Part shown: positions 9,916 through 18,300 of the stretch, one piece after another
Position numbering within the stretch: position 1 is the first letter of the stretch
Layout of the letters: each line of letters begins with the position of its first letter
Assembly (NCBI RefSeq): GCF_018138385.1
Contig: NZ_JAGSIE010000030.1
Span: 1 to 47,099, forward strand
Length of the DNA: 47,099 bases
Direction: 5' to 3'
From: Allobacillus saliphilus
Lineage (GTDB): Bacteria; Bacillota; Bacilli; Bacillales; Alkalibacillaceae
Position numbers and translations under genes: made by a program
The notes under the pieces: generated by a model
The model's database searches: none
What the model was told of the DNA's origin: nothing
What the model saw: only the letters and a program-made list of their open reading frames with translations

Positions 9916-9938
9916 CTCGTCGTTTGACGAGTTTTATT
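9916..9938 (+). terminator. Short terminator-like hairpin before noc
   Basis: CTCGTC (9916-9921) pairs with GACGAG (9926-9931) across a GTTT loop and is followed by TTTTATTT. The stem is short, so this is a weaker terminator for the mnmE-rsmG unit. Confidence 0.55.
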
Positions 9939-9982
9939 TACATAACAGAGTTCGTATTCTTGATAAGGAAGGTGCCATAAGA

Positions 9983-10846
9983 ATGGGTACAATAAGTAAG
10001 TTGTTCGGTAAAAATGCTTCCAATTCCGACAAGGATGTCTCGTCAGAAGTAAGTAATGAAGTTGTGCAAATTGAAGTGGATAAAATAAGCCCGAATCAAT
10101 ATCAGCCTCGTTCGATTTTTGATGAAGAAAAAATTAATGAACTCGCACAAACGATTCATACACATGGAATGATTCAACCAATCGTTATCCGGAAAATTGA
10201 AGAGGAAGATCGATATGAATTAATTGCCGGTGAAAGAAGATGGCGAGCAGTTCAATCGCTCGAGTGGGAAACGATTCCAGCAATCGTCAAAAATATGACG
10301 GATACAGAAACAGCATCCGTTGCATTAATCGAGAACCTTCAACGAGAAGAGCTAACAGTTATTGAAGAAGCGATTGCCTATGAACAGCTGCTGTCCCAAC
10401 ACGGATTGACACAAGAAGCGTTAGCACAACGTTTAGGTAAAAGTCAGTCAACGATTGCAAATAAGCTGCGACTGTTAAAGCTTCCTAGCGTTGTTCAACA
10501 AGCTATATTGAATAAAGAGATTACAGAAAGACATGCAAGAGCGTTAATTTCATTGAAGGATGAAACACTTCAAGAAGAATTATTAGGCATCATTATCGAA
10601 AATCACCTCAATGTTAAACAAACGGAAGAACAAATCGATGCGCTTCTCCATCCAGAAGAATCACCCGAAGAAAAAACAAAGCGAAAACCGAAGATGAAAG
10701 GCGTCAGTAGAGACCTTCGAATAGCTTTAAATACAATTCGCCAATCATTGAGCATGGTCTCTGAATCAGGATTAAACGTAGAATCAGAAGAAACTGAAGA
10801 AGACGATCACTATAAAATTACGATTAAAATCCCGAAAAACAAATAA
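9983..10846 (+). CDS. noc: Nucleoid occlusion protein Noc
   Basis: 287 residues, a ParB paralogue. Noc binds NBS sites and the membrane and prevents FtsZ assembly over the nucleoid. The N-terminal [11 protein letters not shown] resembles the short amphipathic membrane-targeting helix of Noc. The CTP-binding ParB-like core contains [20 protein letters not shown] and [14 protein letters not shown], followed by [12 protein letters not shown] and a helix-turn-helix ([21 protein letters not shown]). The segment [20 protein letters not shown] at the C-terminus is Noc-specific and separates it from the parB gene downstream. A likely NBS is present at 26027-26042. Confidence 0.95.
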   Translation: MGTISKLFGKNASNSDKDVSSEVSNEVVQIEVDKISPNQYQPRSIFDEEKINELAQTIHTHGMIQPIVIRKIEEEDRYELIAGERRWRAVQSLEWETIPAIVKNMTDTETASVALIENLQREELTVIEEAIAYEQLLSQHGLTQEALAQRLGKSQSTIANKLRLLKLPSVVQQAILNKEITERHARALISLKDETLQEELLGIIIENHLNVKQTEEQIDALLHPEESPEEKTKRKPKMKGVSRDLRIALNTIRQSLSMVSESGLNVESEETEEDDHYKITIKIPKNK

Positions 10847-10867
10847 ATATATTACTGAAACACCTTT

Positions 10868-10904
10868 AAAGCCTATCATTCGCATCATGAATAGGCTTTT
10901 TTTT
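10868..10904 (+). terminator. Intrinsic terminator after noc
   Basis: AAAGCCTAT pairs with ATAGGCTTT and is followed by a run of T. Confidence 0.9.
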
Positions 10905-11036
10905 CTTTTCTTTTTTTAAAATGGTTCTATGAAACTACATATTTAACTAACATAACCTGTTCGTTCATGATAAAATATAATTTATAGCTATCAAATTGGT
11001 AAAGTAAATTGAGAAAGATGTAGGCAGGTGACATAG

Positions 11037-11810
11037 ATGGGTAAAGTAATTGCCATTGCAAACCAGAAAGGTGGCGTTGGCAAAACAACAACAGCAGTGA
11101 ATTTGAGTGCTTGTTTAGCTGATATGGGAAATAAAGTCCTTTTAATTGATATCGATCCACAAGGAAATGCCACAAGTGGAATCGGAATTAATAAAGGTGA
11201 AACGAATACATGTATTTACGACGTATTAATTGAAGAAGAAAATATCAATCATGCACTCATGCCTTCGAATATTCCTAATCTTGATGCGATACCAGCGACA
11301 ATTCAATTAGCTGGTTCTGAAATAGAATTGGTTCCTACCATCTCTAGAGAATTAAGATTGCGAAGAGCGTTAGAAGACACACGTGACAACTATGATTACG
11401 TTATTATCGATTGTCCACCATCTCTTGGTTTATTAACGTTAAATGCTTTAACAGCATCAGACAGCGTTCTTATACCAGTCCAGTGCGAATATTATGCACT
11501 GGAAGGTTTAAGTCAATTGTTGAATACGATTCGACTTGTTCAAAAAAGATTGAATCACAATCTAGCAATCGAAGGTGTATTACTTACAATGCTAGATGCA
11601 AGAACGAATCTTGGTATTCAAGTTATTGAAGAAGTTAAAAAGTATTTCCAAGATAAAGTATTTCAATCAATTATTCCTAGAAACGTTCGCTTAGGCGAAG
11701 CACCGAGTCATGGGGAGCCGATTATTAAATATGACCCCCGTTCAAAAGGTGCTGAAGTATATAGTGATTTAGCGAAGGAAGTGATGGAAAATGGCCAGAG
11801 GGTTGGGTAA
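11037..11810 (+). CDS. parA: Chromosome partitioning ATPase ParA (Soj)
   Basis: 257 residues, similar to B. subtilis Soj (253). A P-loop ATPase that dimerises with ATP, binds nucleoid DNA and is released by ParB; in Bacillus it also controls DnaA activity. The deviant Walker A motif KGGVGKTTT is at residues 11-19, the second P-loop aspartate region is LLIDIDPQGNATSG, and the segment DYVIIDCPPSLGLL holds the Walker B aspartate. Its last 20 bases overlap the start of parB, giving translational coupling. Confidence 0.97.
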   Translation: MGKVIAIANQKGGVGKTTTAVNLSACLADMGNKVLLIDIDPQGNATSGIGINKGETNTCIYDVLIEEENINHALMPSNIPNLDAIPATIQLAGSEIELVPTISRELRLRRALEDTRDNYDYVIIDCPPSLGLLTLNALTASDSVLIPVQCEYYALEGLSQLLNTIRLVQKRLNHNLAIEGVLLTMLDARTNLGIQVIEEVKKYFQDKVFQSIIPRNVRLGEAPSHGEPIIKYDPRSKGAEVYSDLAKEVMENGQRVG

Positions 11811-12633
11811 AGGTGTGAATGCTTTATTTCAAGATGTCAATTTCGATGAAGAAACGGTACGAGAAGTAGCGATTAATGAAATTCGGGCAAACCCTTATCA
11901 ACCACGTAAGGTTTTCGAAGCAGATGCCATTGAAGAATTGAAGGACTCGATCCTTCAATTTGGAGTCTTGCAGCCCATCATCGTTCGTCAATCAATAAAA
12001 GGATACGAAATCGTTGTAGGAGAGCGTAGATTTCGAGCATCTAAAGAGGCCGGTCTTGAGACCATACCAGCCGTCATCCGTGATTTAGACGACCAAGAGA
12101 TGATGGAATTGGCGCTTCTTGAGAACTTGCAGAGGGAAGATCTTAATCCGATGGAAGAAGCCGAAGCTTATGATCGGTTGATTAATGAGCTATCTTTGAC
12201 GCACGATGAATTAGCGAAGCGTCTTGGTAAAAGTCGTCCACATATTGCCAATATGATTCGCTTGCTTTCTTTGCCGACAAAAGTAAGGGCAATGATTAAC
12301 AGTAAAGAACTCACTATGGGCCATGGAAGAGCGTTATTAGCATTAAAAAAAGAAGAAGAAATTTTGATGATTGCTGATAAAATTCGAAAAGAAGGCCTGA
12401 ATGTAAGGCAAGTAGAGCAATTAATTACTCGCTTAAATGAAAATAATCAAAAGACAAAAAAGAAAACAGCTAAAAAAGATATATTCATTGCATCGAAGGA
12501 AACCGAACTTAGAGATCTATTCGGTACTTCCGTTACTATTCAACAAGGTAAAAGAAAAGGTAAAATTGAAATCGAGTATTTCAGCAAAGAAGATCTTGAA
12601 AGAATACTTGATTTAATGAGCCAAGGAAAATAA
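11791..12633 (+). CDS. parB: Chromosome partitioning protein ParB (Spo0J)
   Basis: 280 residues, starting MARGLGKGVNALF, the short N-terminal box that stimulates ParA. The CTPase core has NPYQPRKVF, VVGERRFRASKEAG and LALLENLQREDLN, followed by the helix-turn-helix LAKRLGKSRPHIANMIRLLSL that reads parS. The C-terminal dimerisation domain ends the protein. ParB loads on parS, slides as a CTP clamp and recruits condensin. Three perfect parS sites lie within 4 kb. Confidence 0.97.
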   Translation: MARGLGKGVNALFQDVNFDEETVREVAINEIRANPYQPRKVFEADAIEELKDSILQFGVLQPIIVRQSIKGYEIVVGERRFRASKEAGLETIPAVIRDLDDQEMMELALLENLQREDLNPMEEAEAYDRLINELSLTHDELAKRLGKSRPHIANMIRLLSLPTKVRAMINSKELTMGHGRALLALKKEEEILMIADKIRKEGLNVRQVEQLITRLNENNQKTKKKTAKKDIFIASKETELRDLFGTSVTIQQGKRKGKIEIEYFSKEDLERILDLMSQGK

Positions 12634-12662
12634 AACGAACCATTGATAAAAGAATCAATATG

Positions 12663-12726
12663 AAAGAAATGTCTAACCGGATGATATGGTCAATGTTCAT
12701 TTCATCCGAATAGGACATTTCTTTTT
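12663..12726 (+). terminator. Intrinsic terminator after parB
   Basis: AAAGAAATGTC pairs with GACATTTCTTT. An inner GGATGA/TCATCC stem adds to the structure and T residues follow. Confidence 0.8.
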
Positions 12727-12730
12727 CTAT

Positions 12731-12746
12731 TGTTTCACGTGAAACA
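12731..12746. promoter_or_regulatory. parS: parS centromere site 2
   Basis: Perfect TGTTTCACGTGAAACA between parB and the DUF554 gene, 12 bp before the latter's start codon. Confidence 0.97.
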
Positions 12747-12757
12747 AAAGGGAGTAG

Positions 12758-13486
12758 GTGGTTGAAATAGAGCTAGCAGGGGTTATCGTTAATGGATTTG
12801 GAATCGCTCTAGGAACATTGTTTGGTCTGTTTTTTAATAAGATCAATGAAAGAATTAAAGAAACGATTATGGCAGGCATCGGTCTGACGGTAATTGTTTT
12901 AGGATTTTCGATGGGTTTAGAATCAGACAGGACAATCGTCATTCTCCTCAGTTTGTTATTTGGTGCATTGATTGGAGAAGGAATTGATCTTGATGAAAAA
13001 CTGAATAGAATTGGAGCCCATCTGGAAGTGCGTTTTAAAAAAGAAGGCAAAGAGTCCAATATTGCTGAGGGATTCGTGACAGCATCATTAATCTTTTGTG
13101 TAGGAGCTTTGGCGGTTATTGGGCCCCTGGATAGTGGGATTCATGGAAACCACGAGATTCTTTATACGAAGTCAATTCTCGATGGTTTTACAGCACTTGT
13201 ATTAACGACTACATTAGGCTTTGGAGTAATATTCTCTATCGTACCAGTAGTCCTTTACGAAGGTGTTATTGCATTATTTGCCACTCAAATCGATCAGTTT
13301 TTCCCAAAGTCATTTTTTAATCTATTCATTGAAGATATGACAGCGACGGGTGGATTATTAATTGTCGCTATTGGGTTGAACTTATTAAATGTTACACGTA
13401 TTCGAGTTGCTAATTTACTTCCGAGCTTGGTAATTGTCGGGGTGGTATTGTTTATCTATTTACAGGTTCTACAATGGTTTTCTTAG
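12758..13486 (+). CDS. DUF554 family membrane protein
   Basis: 242 residues with six or seven hydrophobic segments. The pattern AGVIVNGFGIALGTLFGLFF at the N-terminus and ALIGEGIDLDEKLNRIGAHLE, followed by CVGALAVIGPLDSGIHGN, is characteristic of the DUF554 (YqgA-like) family, proposed to be transporters of unknown substrate. The start is GTG with GGGAG close upstream; a parS site lies between it and the parB terminator. It appears to be a single-gene unit ending in a strong terminator. No function is assigned. Confidence 0.85.
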   Translation: MVEIELAGVIVNGFGIALGTLFGLFFNKINERIKETIMAGIGLTVIVLGFSMGLESDRTIVILLSLLFGALIGEGIDLDEKLNRIGAHLEVRFKKEGKESNIAEGFVTASLIFCVGALAVIGPLDSGIHGNHEILYTKSILDGFTALVLTTTLGFGVIFSIVPVVLYEGVIALFATQIDQFFPKSFFNLFIEDMTATGGLLIVAIGLNLLNVTRIRVANLLPSLVIVGVVLFIYLQVLQWFS

Positions 13487-13494
13487 TTAGTTAA

Positions 13495-13538
13495 AAAGAG
13501 TTGTCGCGGTCTTTCAAAGACTACGGACAACTCTTTTT
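13495..13538. terminator. Terminator between the convergent DUF554 and yyaC genes
   Basis: AAAGAGTTGTC pairs with GACAACTCTTT. It is flanked by A residues on one side and T residues on the other, so it can serve both strands. Confidence 0.85.
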
Positions 13539-13587
13539 TATTTATATCTAGTTTTATAGGTCAAAACCATCATCCGACCTGTAGAGC

Positions 13588-14151
13588 TTAATCTGCACAA
13601 TTCACAGATAGTCTCGAATCTGCATACTGTATGGCCTTCGTAATGATCTGAGCCATGCTCATCACATCACTCAGACGCGTACATTGCAATACAGTGTATT
13701 CCAAGAATCCACCGACATTTACATAGCCTTTAATATAAAGGTCCCCGATCGAAGAGATTTTCTTTTTCATCGCTGCTCCTGGTTGGAGGGACCCAAGTCC
13801 GATATCCATCGTCTTGACCTTTCTAATAGAGCCTAACGCAGCATCGACAGCAATGATATAAGGGTTTTCGAAAGTATCCTCTACTTTTTGTATCGTTTCT
13901 GGAAGATTCTTTGCATGTACGGGTTCATCCAATGTTCCGAATACATGAATATTTTTAATGAGTGATTCTTTTAAAAACGTACCAACGAGAGGGCCGAGGC
14001 TATCACCCGTCGAACGATCTGTTCCTATACATAGTAGAATGATTGGTTGATCCGTCGGTAAATGATTCGATAAAAACCTCGATAATTTTAGACTAACGAA
14101 TGAATCATTCATATGGTAAGTAGATTTTTTCAATATCATTGATTTAGACAT
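13588..14151 (-). CDS. yyaC: Spore protease YyaC
   Basis: 187 residues. YyaC (DUF1256) is related to the germination protease GPR and is made in spore-forming Bacillota. Visible family features are IILLCIGTDRSTGDSLGPLVG, YIIAVDAALGS and GDLYIKGYVNVGGFLEYTVLQ. The ribosome-binding site AAGGAG lies upstream of the ATG. It runs opposite to the neighbouring housekeeping genes and diverges from the YkvI-like gene. Its presence supports a spore-forming host. Confidence 0.9.
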   Translation of the reverse strand: MSKSMILKKSTYHMNDSFVSLKLSRFLSNHLPTDQPIILLCIGTDRSTGDSLGPLVGTFLKESLIKNIHVFGTLDEPVHAKNLPETIQKVEDTFENPYIIAVDAALGSIRKVKTMDIGLGSLQPGAAMKKKISSIGDLYIKGYVNVGGFLEYTVLQCTRLSDVMSMAQIITKAIQYADSRLSVNCAD

Positions 14152-14223
14152 AGTTTTTACTCCTTGTACATATTTCTATTAGTATACGGATTTTACGATT
14201 CATTTATACCTTGGAGGCCGACT

Positions 14224-15249
14224 ATGATTAATGGATTCAAATGGATTGGACTAATAATTGCAACGATGGTAGGTGCAGGCTATGCATCAGGCAGAGAGAT
14301 TTGGGAATTTTTCGGACTAGGGAGTAGTTTGGCTATTGTATTGTTTACCATTATGTTCATCGTTAGCTGTCAGGTGATCTTAGAAGTTAGCTATCTCAAA
14401 AAGTCTGAACATTATAAGCCGGTGTTGGAACAATTCTTAGGTGTTAAGTCTGCAAAAGTGTATGATTATTTAGTGATGGTTTATTTGTTCACAACACTCT
14501 TTGTCATGATTGCCGGCAGTGGGGCTACAGTAACAATTTTTGAATGGTCTAATGTCGTTGGTATTTTATTAATGGTTACTTTATTGCTAGTTATTATTCC
14601 AAGGGGAATGGACGGTGTACTATCCATTAATCGATTTTTATTACCGTTATTAATTATCGGGTTGTTTCTCGTATTAATGATTTTTGTTTTTCAAGAACGC
14701 GTTTCCTTCTTATACGGCATTAGTGACCAATCAAATTGGGTACAAGCTATTCCATTTACGTCACTCAATGTGTTGCCATTAATTGCTGTATTAAGTGCAG
14801 TAGGAAAGGAAATCAAAACTAAAAAAGAGATATACGTTGCGAGTATCGGTAGTGGATTAATATTAGGGACGATATCAATGGTTTATAATATGAGTCTGAT
14901 CTCAGTCGCCGAACAACTTTATTTTTATGAAATTCCGTTGTTCGCCATTTTGAATGGTTATCCGTTTGAAATGTTTCTCCTCATGGCTGTGTTATTATGG
15001 TTTGCGATTTATACAACTGCTTTGACGAGCTTGTTCGGAATCATAGCGCGACTTCAGGAATTATTTAAACAACACTCAACAGGTAAGATCGGTCTATGTG
15101 TCTTATTAATTGCACTACCATTTTCATTTTTCTCTTTTTCCAATCTAGTTAGTTATTTATATCCTCTTTACGGTGTACTGAACTTATACGTATTAGGTGC
15201 TATTTTATTATTTCCGATTGTTAAACGAGCAACAACCTATAAAATTTGA
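14224..15249 (+). CDS. YkvI family membrane protein
   Basis: 341 residues with about ten hydrophobic helices. The start MINGFKWIGLIIATMVGAGYASGREIWEFF shows the GxGYASGRE motif of the YkvI family, distant relatives of APC-type transporters. The ATG at 14224 has GGAGG eight bases upstream; an in-frame ATG at 14164 would add an unconvincing 20-residue extension. The substrate is unknown. It is divergent from yyaC with a short shared upstream region, so the two could share a control region. Confidence 0.8.
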   Translation: MINGFKWIGLIIATMVGAGYASGREIWEFFGLGSSLAIVLFTIMFIVSCQVILEVSYLKKSEHYKPVLEQFLGVKSAKVYDYLVMVYLFTTLFVMIAGSGATVTIFEWSNVVGILLMVTLLLVIIPRGMDGVLSINRFLLPLLIIGLFLVLMIFVFQERVSFLYGISDQSNWVQAIPFTSLNVLPLIAVLSAVGKEIKTKKEIYVASIGSGLILGTISMVYNMSLISVAEQLYFYEIPLFAILNGYPFEMFLLMAVLLWFAIYTTALTSLFGIIARLQELFKQHSTGKIGLCVLLIALPFSFFSFSNLVSYLYPLYGVLNLYVLGAILLFPIVKRATTYKI

Positions 15250-15349
15250 TAAAATAAACAGTAGATTGTGCACGTTGAGTGCTTATCAGTTTCCCACAAT
15301 GGTCACAACGTAAACATTTGGCAATGGACATAGAAAGGAAGATACTCAG

Positions 15350-15547
15350 ATGGCAGATAAGGAATTTGGGTTAAATGATGTCGTCGAAATGAAAAAACAA
15401 CATCCATGCGGGACGAATGAATGGAAAATTGTCCGTATGGGTATGGATATCCGCATTAAGTGTCAGGGATGCGGTCATAGTGTTATGATTCCAAGAAAAC
15501 AGTTTGAAAAGAAATTGAAAAAAGTACTCGTCAAAGCAGAGGAATAA
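15350..15547 (+). CDS. yyzM: DUF951 family small protein (YyzM-like)
   Basis: 65 residues, with FGLNDVVEMKKQHPCG, a middle segment WKIVRMGMDIRIKCQGCGHSVMI and a basic C-terminus. Cys in HPCG and the CQGC pair plus His suggest a small metal-binding, OB-like fold. Its position just before ychF is conserved in Bacillota. The ribosome-binding site AAGGA lies upstream. It ends one base before a parS site. Function unknown. Confidence 0.85.
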   Translation: MADKEFGLNDVVEMKKQHPCGTNEWKIVRMGMDIRIKCQGCGHSVMIPRKQFEKKLKKVLVKAEE

Positions 15548-15548
15548 T

Positions 15549-15564
15549 TGTTTCACGTGAAACA
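15549..15564. promoter_or_regulatory. parS: parS centromere site 3
   Basis: Perfect TGTTTCACGTGAAACA just after the DUF951 stop codon. Confidence 0.97.
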
Positions 15565-15613
15565 AAATTAAATTATCTTAAATGAAATGTCTTTTTTGAA
15601 CGGAATATATGCC

Positions 15614-15643
15614 AAACAAGGGCTTGATTGCTCTTGTTTTTTT
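15614..15643 (+). terminator. Intrinsic terminator after the DUF951 gene
   Basis: AAACAAG pairs with CTTGTTT with a further GC pair inside, followed by a T-run. Confidence 0.8.
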
Positions 15644-15745
15644 ATTTTCTGTTACTTGTGTTTTTACCTTTGAATCACTATAATTGTTATGACTAATCTT
15701 GAACGTAGGATTCGGTAGTAGATCAATTGAAGGAGTGGACGTTAC

Positions 15746-16846
15746 ATGTCTTTAACAGCAGGAATTGTCGGCTTGCCGAACGTCGGTAAATCGACATTAT
15801 TTAATGCCATTACACAAGCAGGAGCTTTATCAGCAAACTATCCATTTGCAACCATCGATCCGAACGTAGGAATTGTGGAGGTTCCAGACGATCGTTTGAA
15901 TAAATTGACTGAGTTGGTAAAACCGAAAAAAACAATACCAACAGCCTTTGAATTTACAGATATTGCAGGAATTGTTAAAGGTGCGAGTAAAGGAGAAGGG
16001 CTAGGTAACCAGTTTTTGTCCCATATTCGGCAAGTGGATGCTATTTGTCAGGTCGTTCGTTGCTTTGACGACGATAATGTCACGCACGTATCTGGAAAAG
16101 TCGATCCGATTGAAGACATCGAGACGATCAATTTGGAATTGATCCTTGCTGACTTGGAAACAGTCATGAAGCGCTACGACAAAGTGGAAAAGATGGCAAA
16201 GCAAAAAGATAAAGAATCAATGTACGAATTTGAAGTACTAAAGAAATTGCGAGAAGCATTTGAAAATGAAACACCAGCTAGAGCGGTTGAATTTACGAAA
16301 GAACAACAAAAGTATGTAAAACAACTTCATTTACTGACAGTGAAACCGACGCTATATGTAGCAAACGTTGGGGAAGACGAGCTGTTGGATATTGAAGGAA
16401 ATGAGCATGTCCAACGTGTAAAGGAGTTTGCAGCGGCTGAAGATGCAGAAGTGATTGTCATTTGTGCTAAAGTCGAAGCAGAGATCGCTGAGCTAGAAGG
16501 CGAAGAAAAAACAGAGTTTTTACAAGAACTAGGTATTGAGGAATCAGGATTAGATCAATTAATCAAAGCTTCTTATAATATGTTAGGTTTAGCAACATAC
16601 TTTACAGCGGGAGAGCAAGAAGTTCGTGCGTGGACATTCCGTACGGGGATGACAGCTCCAGAAGCGGCTGGAATTATCCATACGGATTTCCAAAGAGGTT
16701 TTATCCGTGCTGAGATTGTTTCTTACGAAGATTTGGCTGATGCTGGGTCCATGGCTGTTGCAAAAGAACGAGGTCAAGTACGTCTGGAAGGTAAAGAATA
16801 TATCGTCCAAGATGGTGACGTCATCCATTTCCGTTTTAATGTGTAA
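15746..16846 (+). CDS. ychF: Redox-regulated ATPase YchF
   Basis: 366 residues, the standard length. YchF is an Obg-related P-loop NTPase that prefers ATP and associates with ribosomes. The N-terminal G domain holds GLPNVGKST (G1) and FTDIAGIVKGASKGEGLGNQFL (G3 and switch). A coiled-coil insert follows, and the C-terminal TGS domain contains CAKVEAEIAELEGEEK and ARAWTF-like EVRAWTFRTG. The ribosome-binding site AAGGAG lies 11 bases before the ATG. The gene precedes the rpsF operon but a separate promoter follows it. Confidence 0.97.
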   Translation: MSLTAGIVGLPNVGKSTLFNAITQAGALSANYPFATIDPNVGIVEVPDDRLNKLTELVKPKKTIPTAFEFTDIAGIVKGASKGEGLGNQFLSHIRQVDAICQVVRCFDDDNVTHVSGKVDPIEDIETINLELILADLETVMKRYDKVEKMAKQKDKESMYEFEVLKKLREAFENETPARAVEFTKEQQKYVKQLHLLTVKPTLYVANVGEDELLDIEGNEHVQRVKEFAAAEDAEVIVICAKVEAEIAELEGEEKTEFLQELGIEESGLDQLIKASYNMLGLATYFTAGEQEVRAWTFRTGMTAPEAAGIIHTDFQRGFIRAEIVSYEDLADAGSMAVAKERGQVRLEGKEYIVQDGDVIHFRFNV

Positions 16847-16862
16847 ATCCAATGATTTTTGG

Positions 16863-16891
16863 TTGTTTCGATGAGATTTGTTTGGTATAAT
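16863..16891 (+). promoter_or_regulatory. Promoter of the rpsF-ssb-rpsR operon
   Basis: TTGTTT at 16863-16868 and a consensus TATAAT at 16886-16891 with 17-base spacing, 17 bases after the ychF stop codon. Confidence 0.75.
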
Positions 16892-16899
16892 ACGTTGAT

Positions 16900-16975
16900 G
16901 TGAGTAATTAATCTAATCAAATTACTCCTTGCTCTATTCATGATGCAATAGAGCCGCTAAGTCCAAAAGGAGGTG
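16900..16975 (+). promoter_or_regulatory. Structured leader of rpsF (candidate S6:S18 autoregulatory RNA)
   Basis: Two 8-bp hairpins lie in the leader. The first is GAGTAATT with AATTACTC; the second is GCTCTATT with AATAGAGC. A CCG trinucleotide directly follows the second stem. rpsF leaders of many bacteria carry an S6:S18-binding structure with an essential CCG. The position and CCG fit, but I have not matched the full consensus. Confidence 0.45.
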
Positions 16976-16982
16976 CAGACGG

Positions 16983-17273
16983 ATGAATAAATATGAAATC
17001 ATGTACATCATCCGCCCAGATCTAGAAGAGGAAGCACGTAAAGAAGTAGTCGAATACTTCAGCAAAGTGCTTACTGACAATGGCGCGGAGCTTGAAAACG
17101 TTGACGAAATGGGTATGAAACGTTTAGCTTATGAAATCAACGACTACCGTGAAGGTTACTATGTCTTGTTGAATTTCCAAGCTGAACCAGAAGCTATTAA
17201 CGAATTTGATCGTTTAGCGAAGTTCTCAGACAACATTATTCGTCATATGGCTATTCGTGAAGATGACCAATAA
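16983..17273 (+). CDS. rpsF: 30S ribosomal protein S6
   Basis: 96 residues, starting [18 protein letters not shown] and containing [20 protein letters not shown] and [10 protein letters not shown], as in all S6 proteins. S6 binds S18 on the platform of the small subunit. AGGAGG lies upstream. It is the first gene of the conserved rpsF-ssb-rpsR operon, with ssb starting 13 bp downstream. Confidence 0.98.
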   Translation: MNKYEIMYIIRPDLEEEARKEVVEYFSKVLTDNGAELENVDEMGMKRLAYEINDYREGYYVLLNFQAEPEAINEFDRLAKFSDNIIRHMAIREDDQ

Positions 17274-17285
17274 GGAGTGTTGTAT

Positions 17286-17768
17286 GTGTTGAATCGAGTC
17301 GTATTAGTAGGAAGACTAACACGGGACCCAGACTTGCGTTATACCCCAAACGGTGTAGCGGTAGCAAACTTCAATATTGCCGTAAATAGACCATTTTCGA
17401 ATCAGCAAGGAGAGCGTGAAGCGGACTTTGTAAACTGTGTCGCTTGGCGTAGACAAGCTGAAAACCTAGCGAACTACATGAAAAAAGGTAGTATGATTGG
17501 TGTCGATGGTCGAATTCAAACGAGAAATTTTGAAGGACAAGACGGGAAACGTGTATATATAACAGAAGTTATGGCTGAGAGTATTCAATTCCTTGAAACA
17601 AAAGGAAATTCTGGCCAAAGTGGGCAAGGTTCAACCATGGCAAACTCATCGAATAACAATCAAAATTTCCAGAGACAGACTCAAGAACAGTCTGCTCCGA
17701 AAAGTAATAATCCATTTGAAGGAGACGGCGAACCAGTCGATCTTTCGGATGACGATTTACCATTTTAA
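17286..17768 (+). CDS. ssb: Single-stranded DNA-binding protein
   Basis: 160 residues from a GTG start with AAGGAG eight bases upstream, giving [20 protein letters not shown] as in Bacillus SSB; an in-frame GTG at 17277 overlaps that ribosome-binding site. The OB fold spans about 1-106. The linker is Gln/Asn/Ser-rich and the acidic tip DLSDDDLPF is the docking site for replication and repair partners such as PriA and RecQ. In Bacillus the operon is also linked to competence and SOS, but I see no clear LexA box here. Confidence 0.97.
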   Translation: MLNRVVLVGRLTRDPDLRYTPNGVAVANFNIAVNRPFSNQQGEREADFVNCVAWRRQAENLANYMKKGSMIGVDGRIQTRNFEGQDGKRVYITEVMAESIQFLETKGNSGQSGQGSTMANSSNNNQNFQRQTQEQSAPKSNNPFEGDGEPVDLSDDDLPF

Positions 17769-17783
17769 TGAGGAGGGATTTGC

Positions 17784-18011
17784 ATGGCACGTCGTGGACG
17801 TAAGCGTAGAAAAGTGTGTTATTTCAAAGCAAACGGAATTACACACATCGACTATAAAGATGTTGACTTGCTAAGACGTTTCGTTTCTGAGCGTGGTAAA
17901 ATTTTACCTCGTCGTGTAACGGGAACATCTGCAAAATATCAACGTAAATTGACTAAAGCAATTAAGCGCGCTAGACAAATGGCATTACTACCATTCGTTT
18001 CTGGTGAATAA
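17784..18011 (+). CDS. rpsR: 30S ribosomal protein S18
   Basis: 75 residues starting [18 protein letters not shown], with [21 protein letters not shown] and the C-terminal [16 protein letters not shown] standard S18 that forms a heterodimer with S6. AGGAGG lies upstream. It is last in the operon and followed by a strong terminator. Confidence 0.98.
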   Translation: MARRGRKRRKVCYFKANGITHIDYKDVDLLRRFVSERGKILPRRVTGTSAKYQRKLTKAIKRARQMALLPFVSGE

Positions 18012-18018
18012 TAAAGAA

Positions 18019-18054
18019 GCGACTTATCTATCGAAAAGGGTAAGTCGCTTTTTT
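18019..18054 (+). terminator. Intrinsic terminator after rpsR
   Basis: GCGACTTA (18019-18026) pairs with TAAGTCGC (18041-18048) and six T follow. The remaining gap to the next gene (18055-18300) shows no further structure I can support. Confidence 0.9.
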
Positions 18055-18300
18055 CACTTTATGGAAACGAAAAAAACTGTTTTTGGTCCATCGCAAGTAC
18101 TTATTCAGATAACATGCATAAATACATACATAAGCTATTATATACTTACGAAGAATGCGAATAATCCAATTCATTTAGTTACCAAGTATGAAGTCTTTCA
18201 ATGATATAGATTCCCTGCTAAAATAATGAGAGTAGGTGTTTGTCATTCTTGGTGATCACGAATATCGCCAAGCGTTAATAAAAGAGGTGTAAGATCGTTT

